Part shown: positions 56,457-64,000 of the stretch, in pieces
Layout of the letters: each line of letters starts with the position of its first letter
How positions within the stretch are numbered: position 1 is the stretch's first letter
NCBI GenBank assembly: GCA_016286365.1
Contig: JAEESN010000001.1
Location: 1 to 64,000 of the forward strand
Length of the DNA stretch: 64,000 nt
Source: Treponema sp.
GTDB lineage: Bacteria; Spirochaetota; Spirochaetia; Treponematales; Treponemataceae
Direction: 5' to 3'
The notes under the pieces: generated by a model
Databases searched by the model: none
The model's input: only the letters and a program-made list of their open reading frames with translations
Told to the model about the DNA's origin: nothing
Translations under genes and position numbers: made by a program

Positions 56457-57239
56457 ATGCCTATTAATGATTTACAGGAAGAAGATGATCTCTGGGAAGA
56501 ATTTAAGAAAACTAAATCTTCTGCTATAAGAGATAAATTTATCAGACAATATATGCCTCTCGTAAAATATGTTGCAGGAAAAGTTGCTGTCGGCATGCCA
56601 AACAGTGTTGAGTTCGATGATTTAGTCGGATTCGGGCAGTTTGGTTTACTTGACGCAATTAATAAATATGATACTTCCAAGAATGTTAAATTCAAAACAT
56701 ATGCGGTAACAAGAATCCGTGGTGCAATTTTTGATGAGCTTCGTCAGATAGACTGGGTTCCTCGTTCTGTAAGACAAAAGTCACGCGAGATTGAAGATGC
56801 AATTTCTTCTCTTGAATCACGACTTGGTCGAACTGCTTCTGATGCAGAAATCGCTGATTCTTTGAACATGACAGAGGATGAATATCACAAGACTGTGATG
56901 AAGGTTTCGGGCACAAGCATTCTTTCTTTGAACGATGTGTGGTATGCCGGAGACGATAACGACAACATGTCTATTGGAAACAGCATCGAAGCACCTTCAA
57001 GTTTAAATCCTGATGTTATTACAGAAAGAGACGAAATCAAAAAAGTAATAGCAGAAGCAATCAACGAATTACCGGAAAAAGAAAAGATGGTAATCGTTCT
57101 TTACTATCATGAAGATTTAACTTTTAAAGAAATTGGCGAAGTTCTTGAAGTAAGTGAATCACGAATTTCACAGCTTCATACAAAGGCAAATTTAAGGTTA
57201 AGGGCAAAACTCACAAACTTAAGAAAAGGAATCATATAA
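56457..57239 (+). CDS. fliA: Flagellar sigma factor FliA (sigma-28/WhiG family)
   Basis: 260 residues. Region 2 reads YMPLVKYVAGKVAVGMPNSV, then DDLVGFGQFGLLDAI and FKTYAVTRIRGAIFDELR. Region 4 reads LPEKEKMVIVLYYHEDLTFK and VSESRISQLHTKA. It directs RNA polymerase to late flagellar genes. AAAAGGGGAAGG precedes the ATG. In spirochaetes its regulon is limited because most motility operons use sigma-70. Confidence 0.96.
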   Translation: MPINDLQEEDDLWEEFKKTKSSAIRDKFIRQYMPLVKYVAGKVAVGMPNSVEFDDLVGFGQFGLLDAINKYDTSKNVKFKTYAVTRIRGAIFDELRQIDWVPRSVRQKSREIEDAISSLESRLGRTASDAEIADSLNMTEDEYHKTVMKVSGTSILSLNDVWYAGDDNDNMSIGNSIEAPSSLNPDVITERDEIKKVIAEAINELPEKEKMVIVLYYHEDLTFKEIGEVLEVSESRISQLHTKANLRLRAKLTNLRKGII

Positions 57240-57245
57240 TAAAAT

Positions 57246-59213
57246 ATGGTAACTTTGGAAAGCATCCGCGAAGAAATGAAAAAGCGTCTCGAGCTTGATA
57301 ATCAGCTTCATTCTGTAGAAGTTTATGCAGATACAATTGACGAAGCTCTGGCAGATGCGTCTGTTCAGCTGGATACAAAGGTTGCCAATTTACAGTATGA
57401 AATAATCGAAAAGGGAAGTGATGGAATTTTAGGTCTTGGTAAAAAACACTGGAGACTTAAGATTTATCAGGATCCAAGCACAATCAAAGTTGTTAAAAAT
57501 CTTGCTTCCGAAGGTCTTTCATTCGACGACAATCTTGAAGAAGGAATGCAGGTTAAAAATCAGGACGGATTATTCTTTGTTCGCCACTTTGGTTCGGATG
57601 TCGTTCTCAAGGTTATTTTACCAGTCGGAAACGGAACTCCAATCGATATAAAAGATGTTGTTGCAGAAATCAAGCGTCCTGATACCCTTGAGTTTGATGA
57701 ATCGCTTGTAAGAAAATATGTTAAAAACGGTACGGATGGTCAGTACAACATCATCGGTAAATATAAGCACGTTGCTGCCGGAGATGCCCTTATTTCTGTT
57801 GATGTAACTAAAGACGAGATGAAGGCTTCTATCCTTGTTTCTTCTCCATCAATGAGTGGTGCAGAAGCTTCCCGCGATTCTATTTTAAGAGCACTTTCTT
57901 CTCAGGGTATTATTGATCAGTGTATCAATATGGAAAAAATTGATGAGTTTGTAGACCATCCTGTTTACAATATGCCTTTTGAAGTTGCAGAAGCAATCAA
58001 GCCTGTTGACGGAAAAGATGCATACCTCCAGTACAACTTTGAAACAGATACACAAAAGCTCAGGGGAAAGATTTCGGAATCAGGACAGATCAACTACAAG
58101 GAATGGAACCAGATTCAGAACGTTATTGCCGGTCAGCCTCTTGCAAAGAAAATTGCAGCAGAAAGAGGAAAGGGCGGAAAGACAATTTTTGGTCGTTATC
58201 TGGAAGCAAAGAACGGAAAGGATATACAGATTCAGCTTGGTACAAACGTACGCTTCGACCGCGATGGAGTTACAATCAAGGCAGAAATCGATGGAGAAGT
58301 TATGCTCATCGGTGGAAAGATCTGCGTAGAACCTGTTAAGTATCTTGATGCCGTTGACGTTAAGACTGGTGATATCAAGTTTGTCGGAACTGTAGTAATC
58401 AAGGGTTCTGTAGAAGAAGGATATAACGTAGAAGCAACTAACATCGAAGTACACGGTATTGTAGATAAGAGCCGTCTTATTGCATCTGGAAACATTGTTG
58501 TACAGTCTGGCATTTTTGGAAAGGGCGAAGGATACATCAAAGCTGGAAAATCACTCTGGGCTAAGTTTATTAACGATGCAACTGTAGAAGTAGAAGAAAA
58601 TGTAATCGTAACAGACAGTATTGTAAACTCAAATGTTACGGCTATGAAAAATATTGTTTTACGCGGAAAGAAGGCACAGATTATTGGTGGACATCTTTTA
58701 GCAACAGAAGAGATTTGTGCAAGAAAGGTCGGATCTCCTGGTGGTGGTACAGAAACAATCCTCGAAGTTGGAATCGATCCACGCGCTAAGACACGCCTTC
58801 TTGATTTACAGAAGAAGCAGGCAGACAATACAAAAGAAGCAGAATTAATCGAACTTGATATTCAGACACTCGAACAGCAGAAGAAGCTTCGTAAGAAATT
58901 ACCTCAGGATAAGGAAGATAAGTTAAATTCTCTTAAGCAGAGAAAAGACACTGTTTCCGAAGAATTGGAATCAATGAATCAGGAAATAGAACAGATTCAG
59001 GAACATTTACGTGAATTAAAGGCAGTTGGTAAAGTTAAAGTCGAAGATACTGTTTTTGCCGGTGTAAAGATTTATGTCCGCGATGTTCTGGACGAAGTAA
59101 AAATGGATGTAAAGAATACTACATTCTATTTTGAAAAGAGCTTTAGTAAACGTGGTCCGTATGAACCGCCTTCCTTAGAAGAAGAGGTACCGAGTGGCTA
59201 TAGCTCCAATTGA
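57246..59213 (+). CDS. FapA/DUF342 flagellar assembly protein A family
   Basis: 655 residues. The N-terminal ~80 residues carry the Jag-N-like phrase IIEKGSDGILGLGKKHWRLK. The DUF342 core (about 190-500) includes VIAGQPLAKKIAAERGKGGK and beta-helix-like repeats such as VEATNIEVHGIVDKSRLIAS. A coiled coil follows (about 520-600). DUF342/FapA proteins sit beside flagellar or polymer genes; their biochemical role is unclear. The spacing to fliA is 6 bases, and the next gene overlaps it by 20 bases. Confidence 0.85.
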   Translation: MVTLESIREEMKKRLELDNQLHSVEVYADTIDEALADASVQLDTKVANLQYEIIEKGSDGILGLGKKHWRLKIYQDPSTIKVVKNLASEGLSFDDNLEEGMQVKNQDGLFFVRHFGSDVVLKVILPVGNGTPIDIKDVVAEIKRPDTLEFDESLVRKYVKNGTDGQYNIIGKYKHVAAGDALISVDVTKDEMKASILVSSPSMSGAEASRDSILRALSSQGIIDQCINMEKIDEFVDHPVYNMPFEVAEAIKPVDGKDAYLQYNFETDTQKLRGKISESGQINYKEWNQIQNVIAGQPLAKKIAAERGKGGKTIFGRYLEAKNGKDIQIQLGTNVRFDRDGVTIKAEIDGEVMLIGGKICVEPVKYLDAVDVKTGDIKFVGTVVIKGSVEEGYNVEATNIEVHGIVDKSRLIASGNIVVQSGIFGKGEGYIKAGKSLWAKFINDATVEVEENVIVTDSIVNSNVTAMKNIVLRGKKAQIIGGHLLATEEICARKVGSPGGGTETILEVGIDPRAKTRLLDLQKKQADNTKEAELIELDIQTLEQQKKLRKKLPQDKEDKLNSLKQRKDTVSEELESMNQEIEQIQEHLRELKAVGKVKVEDTVFAGVKIYVRDVLDEVKMDVKNTTFYFEKSFSKRGPYEPPSLEEEVPSGYSSN

Positions 59214-59535
59214 TCTTCAGACAATGTATTCCCAGCTCAATAACGTGGCAAAAAGTTCTGCACAGGAACAGATGGCTCAGGTCGCTCAGTCGGTGCAGCA
59301 GGTAAATCATATCCAGGAAAATCTTGAAGAATCCACACGCGTTCAGAATACAAATAACGATAAAAATGAATCAGATACTGTAAATCCCGATGGAAGTAAC
59401 GGCTCTTCGGGGGGATATCAGAATCAGAATAAAAAACAGGGAACAACTTACAGCAAAAATCCGGAAGAAAACAACAAACCTTCCAAAACTCTTGCTGAAT
59501 CTTATGTTGGAACCATAATCGATATTACGAGGTAG
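59194..59535 (+). CDS. Small Gln/Asn-rich protein of unknown function
   Basis: 113 residues. The start is GTG 59194 with GAGG upstream, inside the fapA-like gene. The N-terminal half is amphipathic helix (IDLQTMYSQLNNVAKSSAQE, QVAQSVQQVNHIQE) and the rest is polar and probably disordered, ending in SYVGTIIDITR. No family was recognised. Operon position suggests a flagellar or envelope accessory role. Confidence 0.62.
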   Translation: MAIAPIDLQTMYSQLNNVAKSSAQEQMAQVAQSVQQVNHIQENLEESTRVQNTNNDKNESDTVNPDGSNGSSGGYQNQNKKQGTTYSKNPEENNKPSKTLAESYVGTIIDITR

Positions 59536-59537
59536 AT

Positions 59538-60359
59538 ATGAATATTTTTATTATAAGTGTCTGCGCTGTAAATATTATATTATGGATTATCTTTCTGGCC
59601 CGCTTTAAAAAAATCTTTTCTACAGATTCAATCATCGATAAGACCCGCGAGCAGATGAACAAATTTATTTCCGACATCGATAAGGCAACAGACCGTGATG
59701 TTTATCTTTCGGGAGAAGCAGCAAAAAGAATTCAGAAGCTTTTAGACGAAGAAGAACAGAAGCTCGAAATGTTTAATCAGGCTTCTTCACGCCTCCGCGA
59801 TATGATTGCAGAAGCAGACAGGATAAATAAACTTTCGAATAAAAAATCTACAATCTTTCAAGATTTTAATAAGGTTCAGCCTGTAAAGAAAAATTATAAT
59901 AACAACATAAATGCCTATCTTGAAAATGCACGTAAAGCTTCTCAAAAAAATAATCAGACTTTAGATCCTGAATCAACTTTTGAACCTGTAAAAACCGGTC
60001 AGCAGGATTTATTCGAAGAAAAACAGGAAAATATTATAAAACAGGAAATGAATGTAACAAGCGAAGGGGCTGCCTATAAAGAAGTTCCTTTAATCATTAC
60101 AGAAATCTATCAGGATAAAAAAGAAGATGATGATGGTACAGAGCCAGTCGAAAAACATGGTGCAGAAGAACAAATGCAGAATACACGTTCTGATTATGAA
60201 ACTCCGATAATTGAATCTTCTGTTCCAGAGCGCACGCATAATCAATCATTATCTAAAAAAGTACAGGATTTATATGAGCAGGGAATGGACAGCGAAGAAA
60301 TTGCTTCTAAGCTTTCGTGCTCGATTACAGAAGTTGATTTAATTCTTGCAATGTTATAA
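59538..60359 (+). CDS. Membrane-anchored protein with C-terminal HTH-like motif (SwrB/YlxL-like position)
   Basis: 273 residues. An N-terminal TM helix (IFIISVCAVNIILWIIFL) is followed by a coiled coil (RIQKLLDEEEQKLEMFNQAS), a polar spacer, and a C-terminal helix-turn-helix-like motif VQDLYEQGMDSEEIASKLSC then SITEVDLIL. Downstream of sigD, Bacillus has SwrB, a single-pass protein needed for motility, at the same relative position; that parallel is positional and structural only. It is the last gene of the flagellar block. Confidence 0.6.
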   Translation: MNIFIISVCAVNIILWIIFLARFKKIFSTDSIIDKTREQMNKFISDIDKATDRDVYLSGEAAKRIQKLLDEEEQKLEMFNQASSRLRDMIAEADRINKLSNKKSTIFQDFNKVQPVKKNYNNNINAYLENARKASQKNNQTLDPESTFEPVKTGQQDLFEEKQENIIKQEMNVTSEGAAYKEVPLIITEIYQDKKEDDDGTEPVEKHGAEEQMQNTRSDYETPIIESSVPERTHNQSLSKKVQDLYEQGMDSEEIASKLSCSITEVDLILAML

Positions 60360-60379
60360 AAAATAATAGAGGTAAAAAT

Positions 60380-61447
60380 ATGAAAGTTACGAAACAGAAA
60401 TTTGGTCTTTTAGGCGATGGAACAAGGGTAAATCTTTTTACAGTAAAAAATGAAAGCATGAGTTTTTCTTGTACTGATTATGGTGCTACAATTACAAGCA
60501 TCGTACTCAACAATGATGACGGCTCAAAAACTGACGTGCTCCTCGGCTATTCGACATTCGATAAATTTGTTAATACAAGAAGCTTTTTCGGAGTAATTGT
60601 AGGGCGCTTTGCAAACAGAATCGGAAATGCAAAATTTACACTCGACGGCAAAGAATATACACTTGATAAAAATGATGGTCCTAATACACTTCACGGCGGC
60701 TTTAACGGCTACGATAAGGTTATCTGGGATGCAAAACCTGTTTCTAAAAAAAACTGTGCAGGTGTTAAATTTACACGTCTTTCTCCGGACGGTGAACAGG
60801 GATTCCCGGGCAATGTAAAACTCGAAATCACTTATCTTTTGGACAATAAAAATAATCTTACACTTTACTATACGGCAACAACAGATAAGGCAACTCCAAT
60901 CAATATCACAAATCACGCTTTCTTTAATCTTGCAGGTAACGGTACTGTTCATAAGCACATCATGGAAATGAACTCTACAAAATACCTCGAAGTAAATTCA
61001 AAACTCATTCCTACAGGAAAACTTCTTGACGTAAAGGGAACTGCATTTGATTTTACAAAGCCAAAGGAAATCGGAAAGGATATCAAGCAGACTGGAGTAG
61101 GTTATGATCACTGCTATGTAACAGAGATGTATGACCCTGAAAATCCACAGTGCGGACTTCCTCTTGATGCTTCCGACTTAGTTAATTTTGCTAAGGTAAA
61201 AGATCCTTCTACAGGTCACGTAATGGAAGTATTTACAAACATGGAAGGATGCCAGTTCTATTCTGGAAATTATATTGGAAAGACAATCGGAAAGAACGGA
61301 GTTGAATATAAGGCTCACGATGCTTTCTGTCTTGAAACCCAGTGTTTCCCTGATACTCCAAACAAAGAAAAATTCCCAACCTGTATTTTGCAGCCTGGTC
61401 AGAAGATGAAGGCTAAAACAGTTTACAGCTTCTATACGGAAAAATAA
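60380..61447 (+). CDS. galM: Aldose 1-epimerase (galactose mutarotase)
   Basis: 355 residues. It interconverts alpha and beta anomers of galactose or glucose. Catalytic-region motifs are LHGGFNGYDKVIWDA, NITNHAFFNLAGNG (first His), GYDHCYV (second His) and ETQCFPDTPNKEKFP (Glu). RBS AGAGGT lies before the ATG. It is likely to be transcribed separately from the flagellar genes or by read-through; no terminator was seen before it. Confidence 0.95.
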   Translation: MKVTKQKFGLLGDGTRVNLFTVKNESMSFSCTDYGATITSIVLNNDDGSKTDVLLGYSTFDKFVNTRSFFGVIVGRFANRIGNAKFTLDGKEYTLDKNDGPNTLHGGFNGYDKVIWDAKPVSKKNCAGVKFTRLSPDGEQGFPGNVKLEITYLLDNKNNLTLYYTATTDKATPINITNHAFFNLAGNGTVHKHIMEMNSTKYLEVNSKLIPTGKLLDVKGTAFDFTKPKEIGKDIKQTGVGYDHCYVTEMYDPENPQCGLPLDASDLVNFAKVKDPSTGHVMEVFTNMEGCQFYSGNYIGKTIGKNGVEYKAHDAFCLETQCFPDTPNKEKFPTCILQPGQKMKAKTVYSFYTEK

Positions 61448-61498
61448 TTTTTGTTTCTTTATACAGTAAAAAAAGTCTCTTTTATAAACATAATTTTG

Positions 61499-61527
61499 TT
61501 GAATTTCGACCGATTCAAGAGTAAAAT
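61499..61527 (+). promoter_or_regulatory. Promoter of the V-type ATPase operon
   Basis: TTGAAT (61499-61504) and TAAAAT (61522-61527) with a 17-base spacer. TTGAAT-N8-ATTCAA (61499-61518) is an inverted repeat that covers the -35 box and part of the spacer, an operator-like position. The leader to the preferred atpE ATG is about 40 bases. Confidence 0.5.
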
Positions 61528-61574
61528 GAAATTCTAAAAAAGTTTAAAATTATATATAACGAGGTATGCGCGTC

Positions 61575-62195
61575 ATGGATGTACAATTACAGGATTTGAT
61601 TGAACGAATCAAAAAAGATGGTGTTGCTGCTGCAGAATCACAGGCTGCCCAGATTATCGAAGAAGCTGGTAAAAAGTCTGATGAAATCATAAAAGATGCA
61701 GAGTTTAAAGCCGCAGAAATCATAAAAAGTGCTAAGAACGAAACTCAGAGAATGGAAAAATCAAGCGAAGAGGCTATTGTTCAGGCAGGCCGCAACATGC
61801 TTTTGTCTTTTAAGGATTCTCTGGTAAAAGAGCTGGATTTGTTAATTCAGGCAGAAACCTCTAAAGCTCTTTCAGGCGATATATTAAAAACACTTGTTCC
61901 GGAAACTGTAAGGGAATGGGCTAAAAAAAGCGAAGTTTCGGAACTCTCTGTTTTACTTTCAGAAAAAGATCTTAAAGATTTAAATTCTGCATTCACACAG
62001 GAACTTAAATCAGAAATCGAAAAAGGTCTTGAAATTAAACCTGATAAAACTATGACAGCAGGCTTTAGAATCGGTGTTAAAAACGGTTCGGCATTCTATG
62101 ATTATTCAAGCGAAAGTCTTGCCGAAATGTTTGCCGCTTATCTGAATCCAAAAGTAGCCGGATTAATGAAAGATGCTGCTAAGGACGCACAATAG
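61575..62195 (+). CDS. atpE: V-type ATP synthase subunit E
   Basis: About 206 residues from ATG 61575. An upstream ATG at 61566 sits only 1 base after the GAGG and is less likely. The N-terminal half is a long coiled coil (AAESQAAQIIEEAGKKSDEI), the peripheral stalk helix. The C-terminal part has EVSELSVLLSEKDL and MTAGFRIGVKNGSAFYDYS, as in V/A-type subunit E. It links the catalytic head to the membrane sector. The next gene overlaps by one base. Confidence 0.9.
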   Translation: MDVQLQDLIERIKKDGVAAAESQAAQIIEEAGKKSDEIIKDAEFKAAEIIKSAKNETQRMEKSSEEAIVQAGRNMLLSFKDSLVKELDLLIQAETSKALSGDILKTLVPETVREWAKKSEVSELSVLLSEKDLKDLNSAFTQELKSEIEKGLEIKPDKTMTAGFRIGVKNGSAFYDYSSESLAEMFAAYLNPKVAGLMKDAAKDAQ

Positions 62196-62746
62196 TGGCT
62201 TATTATTATCTGGTTTCTCAGTTACCAAATATTCCGGTTACAGAAACTAAGTCTGCATTGCCTATGACGGCTAAACAATTTCTCGAAGTATGTTCACGTT
62301 TTGTGACAGAAAAGGAAAATGCAGTTTTACAGGAACTTTCTTTAGTCCCTCAGAAAATCTTAAAAAAGACCGGTTCTGTTTTCCTGGATACATGGTATCA
62401 GAAAGAAAGAAATCTTCGTTATGCGCTTGCACAGATTCGTGCACAGAAGATGAAGAAGGAAGCATACACTTTGCCCGAAGGTTGTACTGCAGACATCATT
62501 GCAGCGGCCAGAACAGCAGTTGGCATGGATAGTCCTTTAAGTGCAGAACAGTTTCTTTTTGAATACAGGTTACGCCTGCTCGATGACTTACGTCCAATAG
62601 ATGCATTTTCTATTGATGCGGTGTATGCCTATGGCTTAAAACTTATGCTCATCGAAAGAATGAGGAAATTTGAAGTCGAAAACGGACAGATATCTTATCA
62701 TAAGATTTACGATGATATTTTAATTAATGATATGGAGACAAAATGA
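62195..62746 (+). CDS. DUF2764 protein of the V-ATPase operon
   Basis: 183 residues, GTG start at 62195 overlapping the atpE stop. It begins AYYYLVSQLPNIPVTETKS and ends in IYDDILINDME, resembling the DUF2764 proteins found between atpE and atpA in spirochaete and Bacteroidetes V-ATPase operons. They are possibly related to subunit C of archaeal V/A-ATPases, whose gene is not seen here. The sequence shows no catalytic motif. It overlaps atpA as ATGA. Confidence 0.75.
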   Translation: MAYYYLVSQLPNIPVTETKSALPMTAKQFLEVCSRFVTEKENAVLQELSLVPQKILKKTGSVFLDTWYQKERNLRYALAQIRAQKMKKEAYTLPEGCTADIIAAARTAVGMDSPLSAEQFLFEYRLRLLDDLRPIDAFSIDAVYAYGLKLMLIERMRKFEVENGQISYHKIYDDILINDMETK

Positions 62747-64000
62747 CGGATACAAAAGCAAAAGTAGTCGGCATTAACGGAAACATGATTACCATTGAGT
62801 TTGACGGTAATGTTTCTATGAATGAAGTAGGCTACGTAAATGTTGACGGTAAAAAGCTTCGGGGTGAAATTATCCGTATTCGCGGTAAAAAAGCCCAGAT
62901 GCAGATATTCGAAATGACACAGGGAATCAAGGCAGGCGATACTGTTGATCTTATGGGTGAACTCTTGTGTGCCGAACTTGGACCTGGTCTTCTTGGTCAG
63001 ACTTTTGATGGTTTACAGAACCCGCTCCCACTCGTAGCAGAAAAGGCAGGCTTCTTCCTCGAAAGAGGTATTTATGTAGACCCTCTTCCAAAAGATAAAA
63101 AATGGGAATGGACTCCTTCTGTAAAACCTGGTGATAAGCTCCTCCGCGGAGATTCAATCGGTTCTGTTCCGGAAGGACCTTTTACACATAAAATCCTTGT
63201 TCCTTTTGATTTACTTGGTATGTATACCGTAAAGAAGGTAACTCCTGCCGGTTCTTATACAATCGAAGACGAAATGGCAGTCGTTACTGATGAAAAAGGA
63301 AATGATCATTCATTAAAAATGGCATTCAAATGGCCTGTAAAACGTGCCGTTGACTGTTATGCAGAACGTCTTGCTCCTAGTGAGCCGATGGTTACTCAGA
63401 CTCGTCTTATCGATACCTTCTATCCTGTATGTAAGGGTGGTACTTATTGTATCCCAGGTCCATTCGGAGCTGGTAAAACAGTATTACAGCATACAACATC
63501 ACGCCATGCCGACGTAGATATCGTAATCATCGCTGCGTGTGGTGAACGTGCGGGTGAAGTAGTAGAAACAATCAAAGAGTTCCCTGAACTTAAAGACCCT
63601 CGTACGGGCCGTTCATTAATGGAAAGAACAATCATCATTTGTAATACATCTTCCATGCCGGTAGCAAGCCGCGAAGCTTCGGTTTATACTTCTGTAACAC
63701 TCGCAGAATACTACCGCCAGATGGGACTTCACGTTCTTCTTCTTGCAGACTCAACCTCACGCTGGGCACAGGCACTTCGTGAAATGTCTGGTCGTCTGGA
63801 AGAGATTCCTGGTGAAGAAGCATTCCCAGCATACCTTGAATCATACATTGCAGCCTTCTATGAACGAGCTGGTATTGTCCGCTTAAGAGACGGAAAGGTT
63901 GGTTCTGTAACAATTGGTGGTACAGTATCTCCTGCCGGTGGTAACTTTGAAGAACCTGTAACTCAGGCAACACTTAAAGTAGTTGGTGCTTTCCACGGAC
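62743..64000 (+). CDS. atpA: V-type ATP synthase subunit A, partial (3' end beyond window)
   Basis: 419 codons are visible from ATG 62743, with no stop before the window end; the family is about 590 residues. It opens MTDTKAKVVGINGNMITIEF, then GEIIRIRGKKAQMQIFE. Walker A is GPFGAGKT at residues 239-246, preceded by the subunit A-specific insertion. CGERAGEVVETIKEF and DSTSRWAQALREMSGRLEEI are the catalytic-subunit blocks. It hydrolyses or makes ATP in a V/A-type rotary enzyme. Confidence 0.96.
   Translation, partial: MTDTKAKVVGINGNMITIEFDGNVSMNEVGYVNVDGKKLRGEIIRIRGKKAQMQIFEMTQGIKAGDTVDLMGELLCAELGPGLLGQTFDGLQNPLPLVAEKAGFFLERGIYVDPLPKDKKWEWTPSVKPGDKLLRGDSIGSVPEGPFTHKILVPFDLLGMYTVKKVTPAGSYTIEDEMAVVTDEKGNDHSLKMAFKWPVKRAVDCYAERLAPSEPMVTQTRLIDTFYPVCKGGTYCIPGPFGAGKTVLQHTTSRHADVDIVIIAACGERAGEVVETIKEFPELKDPRTGRSLMERTIIICNTSSMPVASREASVYTSVTLAEYYRQMGLHVLLLADSTSRWAQALREMSGRLEEIPGEEAFPAYLESYIAAFYERAGIVRLRDGKVGSVTIGGTVSPAGGNFEEPVTQATLKVVGAFHG

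Overview
The window reads as chromosome of a host-associated Treponema-like spirochaete. It is AT-rich and densely packed with genes. It carries the spirochaetal flagellar operon (flbD-motA-motB-fliL-fliM-fliY-fliO/P/Q/R-flhB/A/F/G-fliA), a V-type ATPase operon with its DUF2764 gene, a eukaryote-like IleS, many lipoproteins with spirochaete lipoboxes, and the tiny 'MPCGKK' COX24/mS38-like protein. Species cannot be assigned from the sequence alone; a gut, rumen or oral Treponema fits best.

Layout. 1-6840 is an accessory surface island: the 3' end of an IS3-family element, a GC-rich string of overlapping palindromes, then two tandem paralogous beta-helix lipoprotein genes. The first has a (CTTT)7 tract inside its signal-peptide codons. 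As printed, the start and the body are in different frames, and loss of one repeat unit would restore a complete lipoprotein, which is the signature of a phase-variable surface antigen. 6841-13661 is a housekeeping run on + (COX24-like, dxs, folP, cdaA, cdaR, acpS, DUF2225, truA). 13703-17733 on - holds thiI, a family 4 uracil-DNA glycosylase and priA. 18935-22428 on - is a compact GT8/acyltransferase/acyltransferase/GT8 operon, probably for envelope glycolipid. 22637-29291 on + holds TPR proteins, ileS, a uracil-PRTase-like protein and lipoproteins. 29288-36771 on - holds a degenerate-GGDEF membrane protein, two tandem DUF115/Maf-like proteins, a conserved unknown and a large acidic repeat protein. 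36921-42887 is mixed: a DivIC-like protein, smpB, signal peptidase I, hemW and an OmpR-type two-component pair.

43007-60359 is the flagellar export, motor and regulation operon. It starts at flbD behind a good sigma-70-type promoter with an inverted repeat at the predicted transcription start, and runs through fliA, a FapA-type DUF342 protein and two small uncharacterised proteins. galM follows, and the window ends inside atpA of a V-type ATPase operon (atpE, DUF2764, atpA).

Functional themes are a cell surface that may switch (phase-variable lipoprotein, glycolipid and Maf-type glycosylation genes), periplasmic flagella, and core metabolism or translation. No rRNA, tRNA or CRISPR array was seen. 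Promoters and palindromes were found by eye and are tentative.
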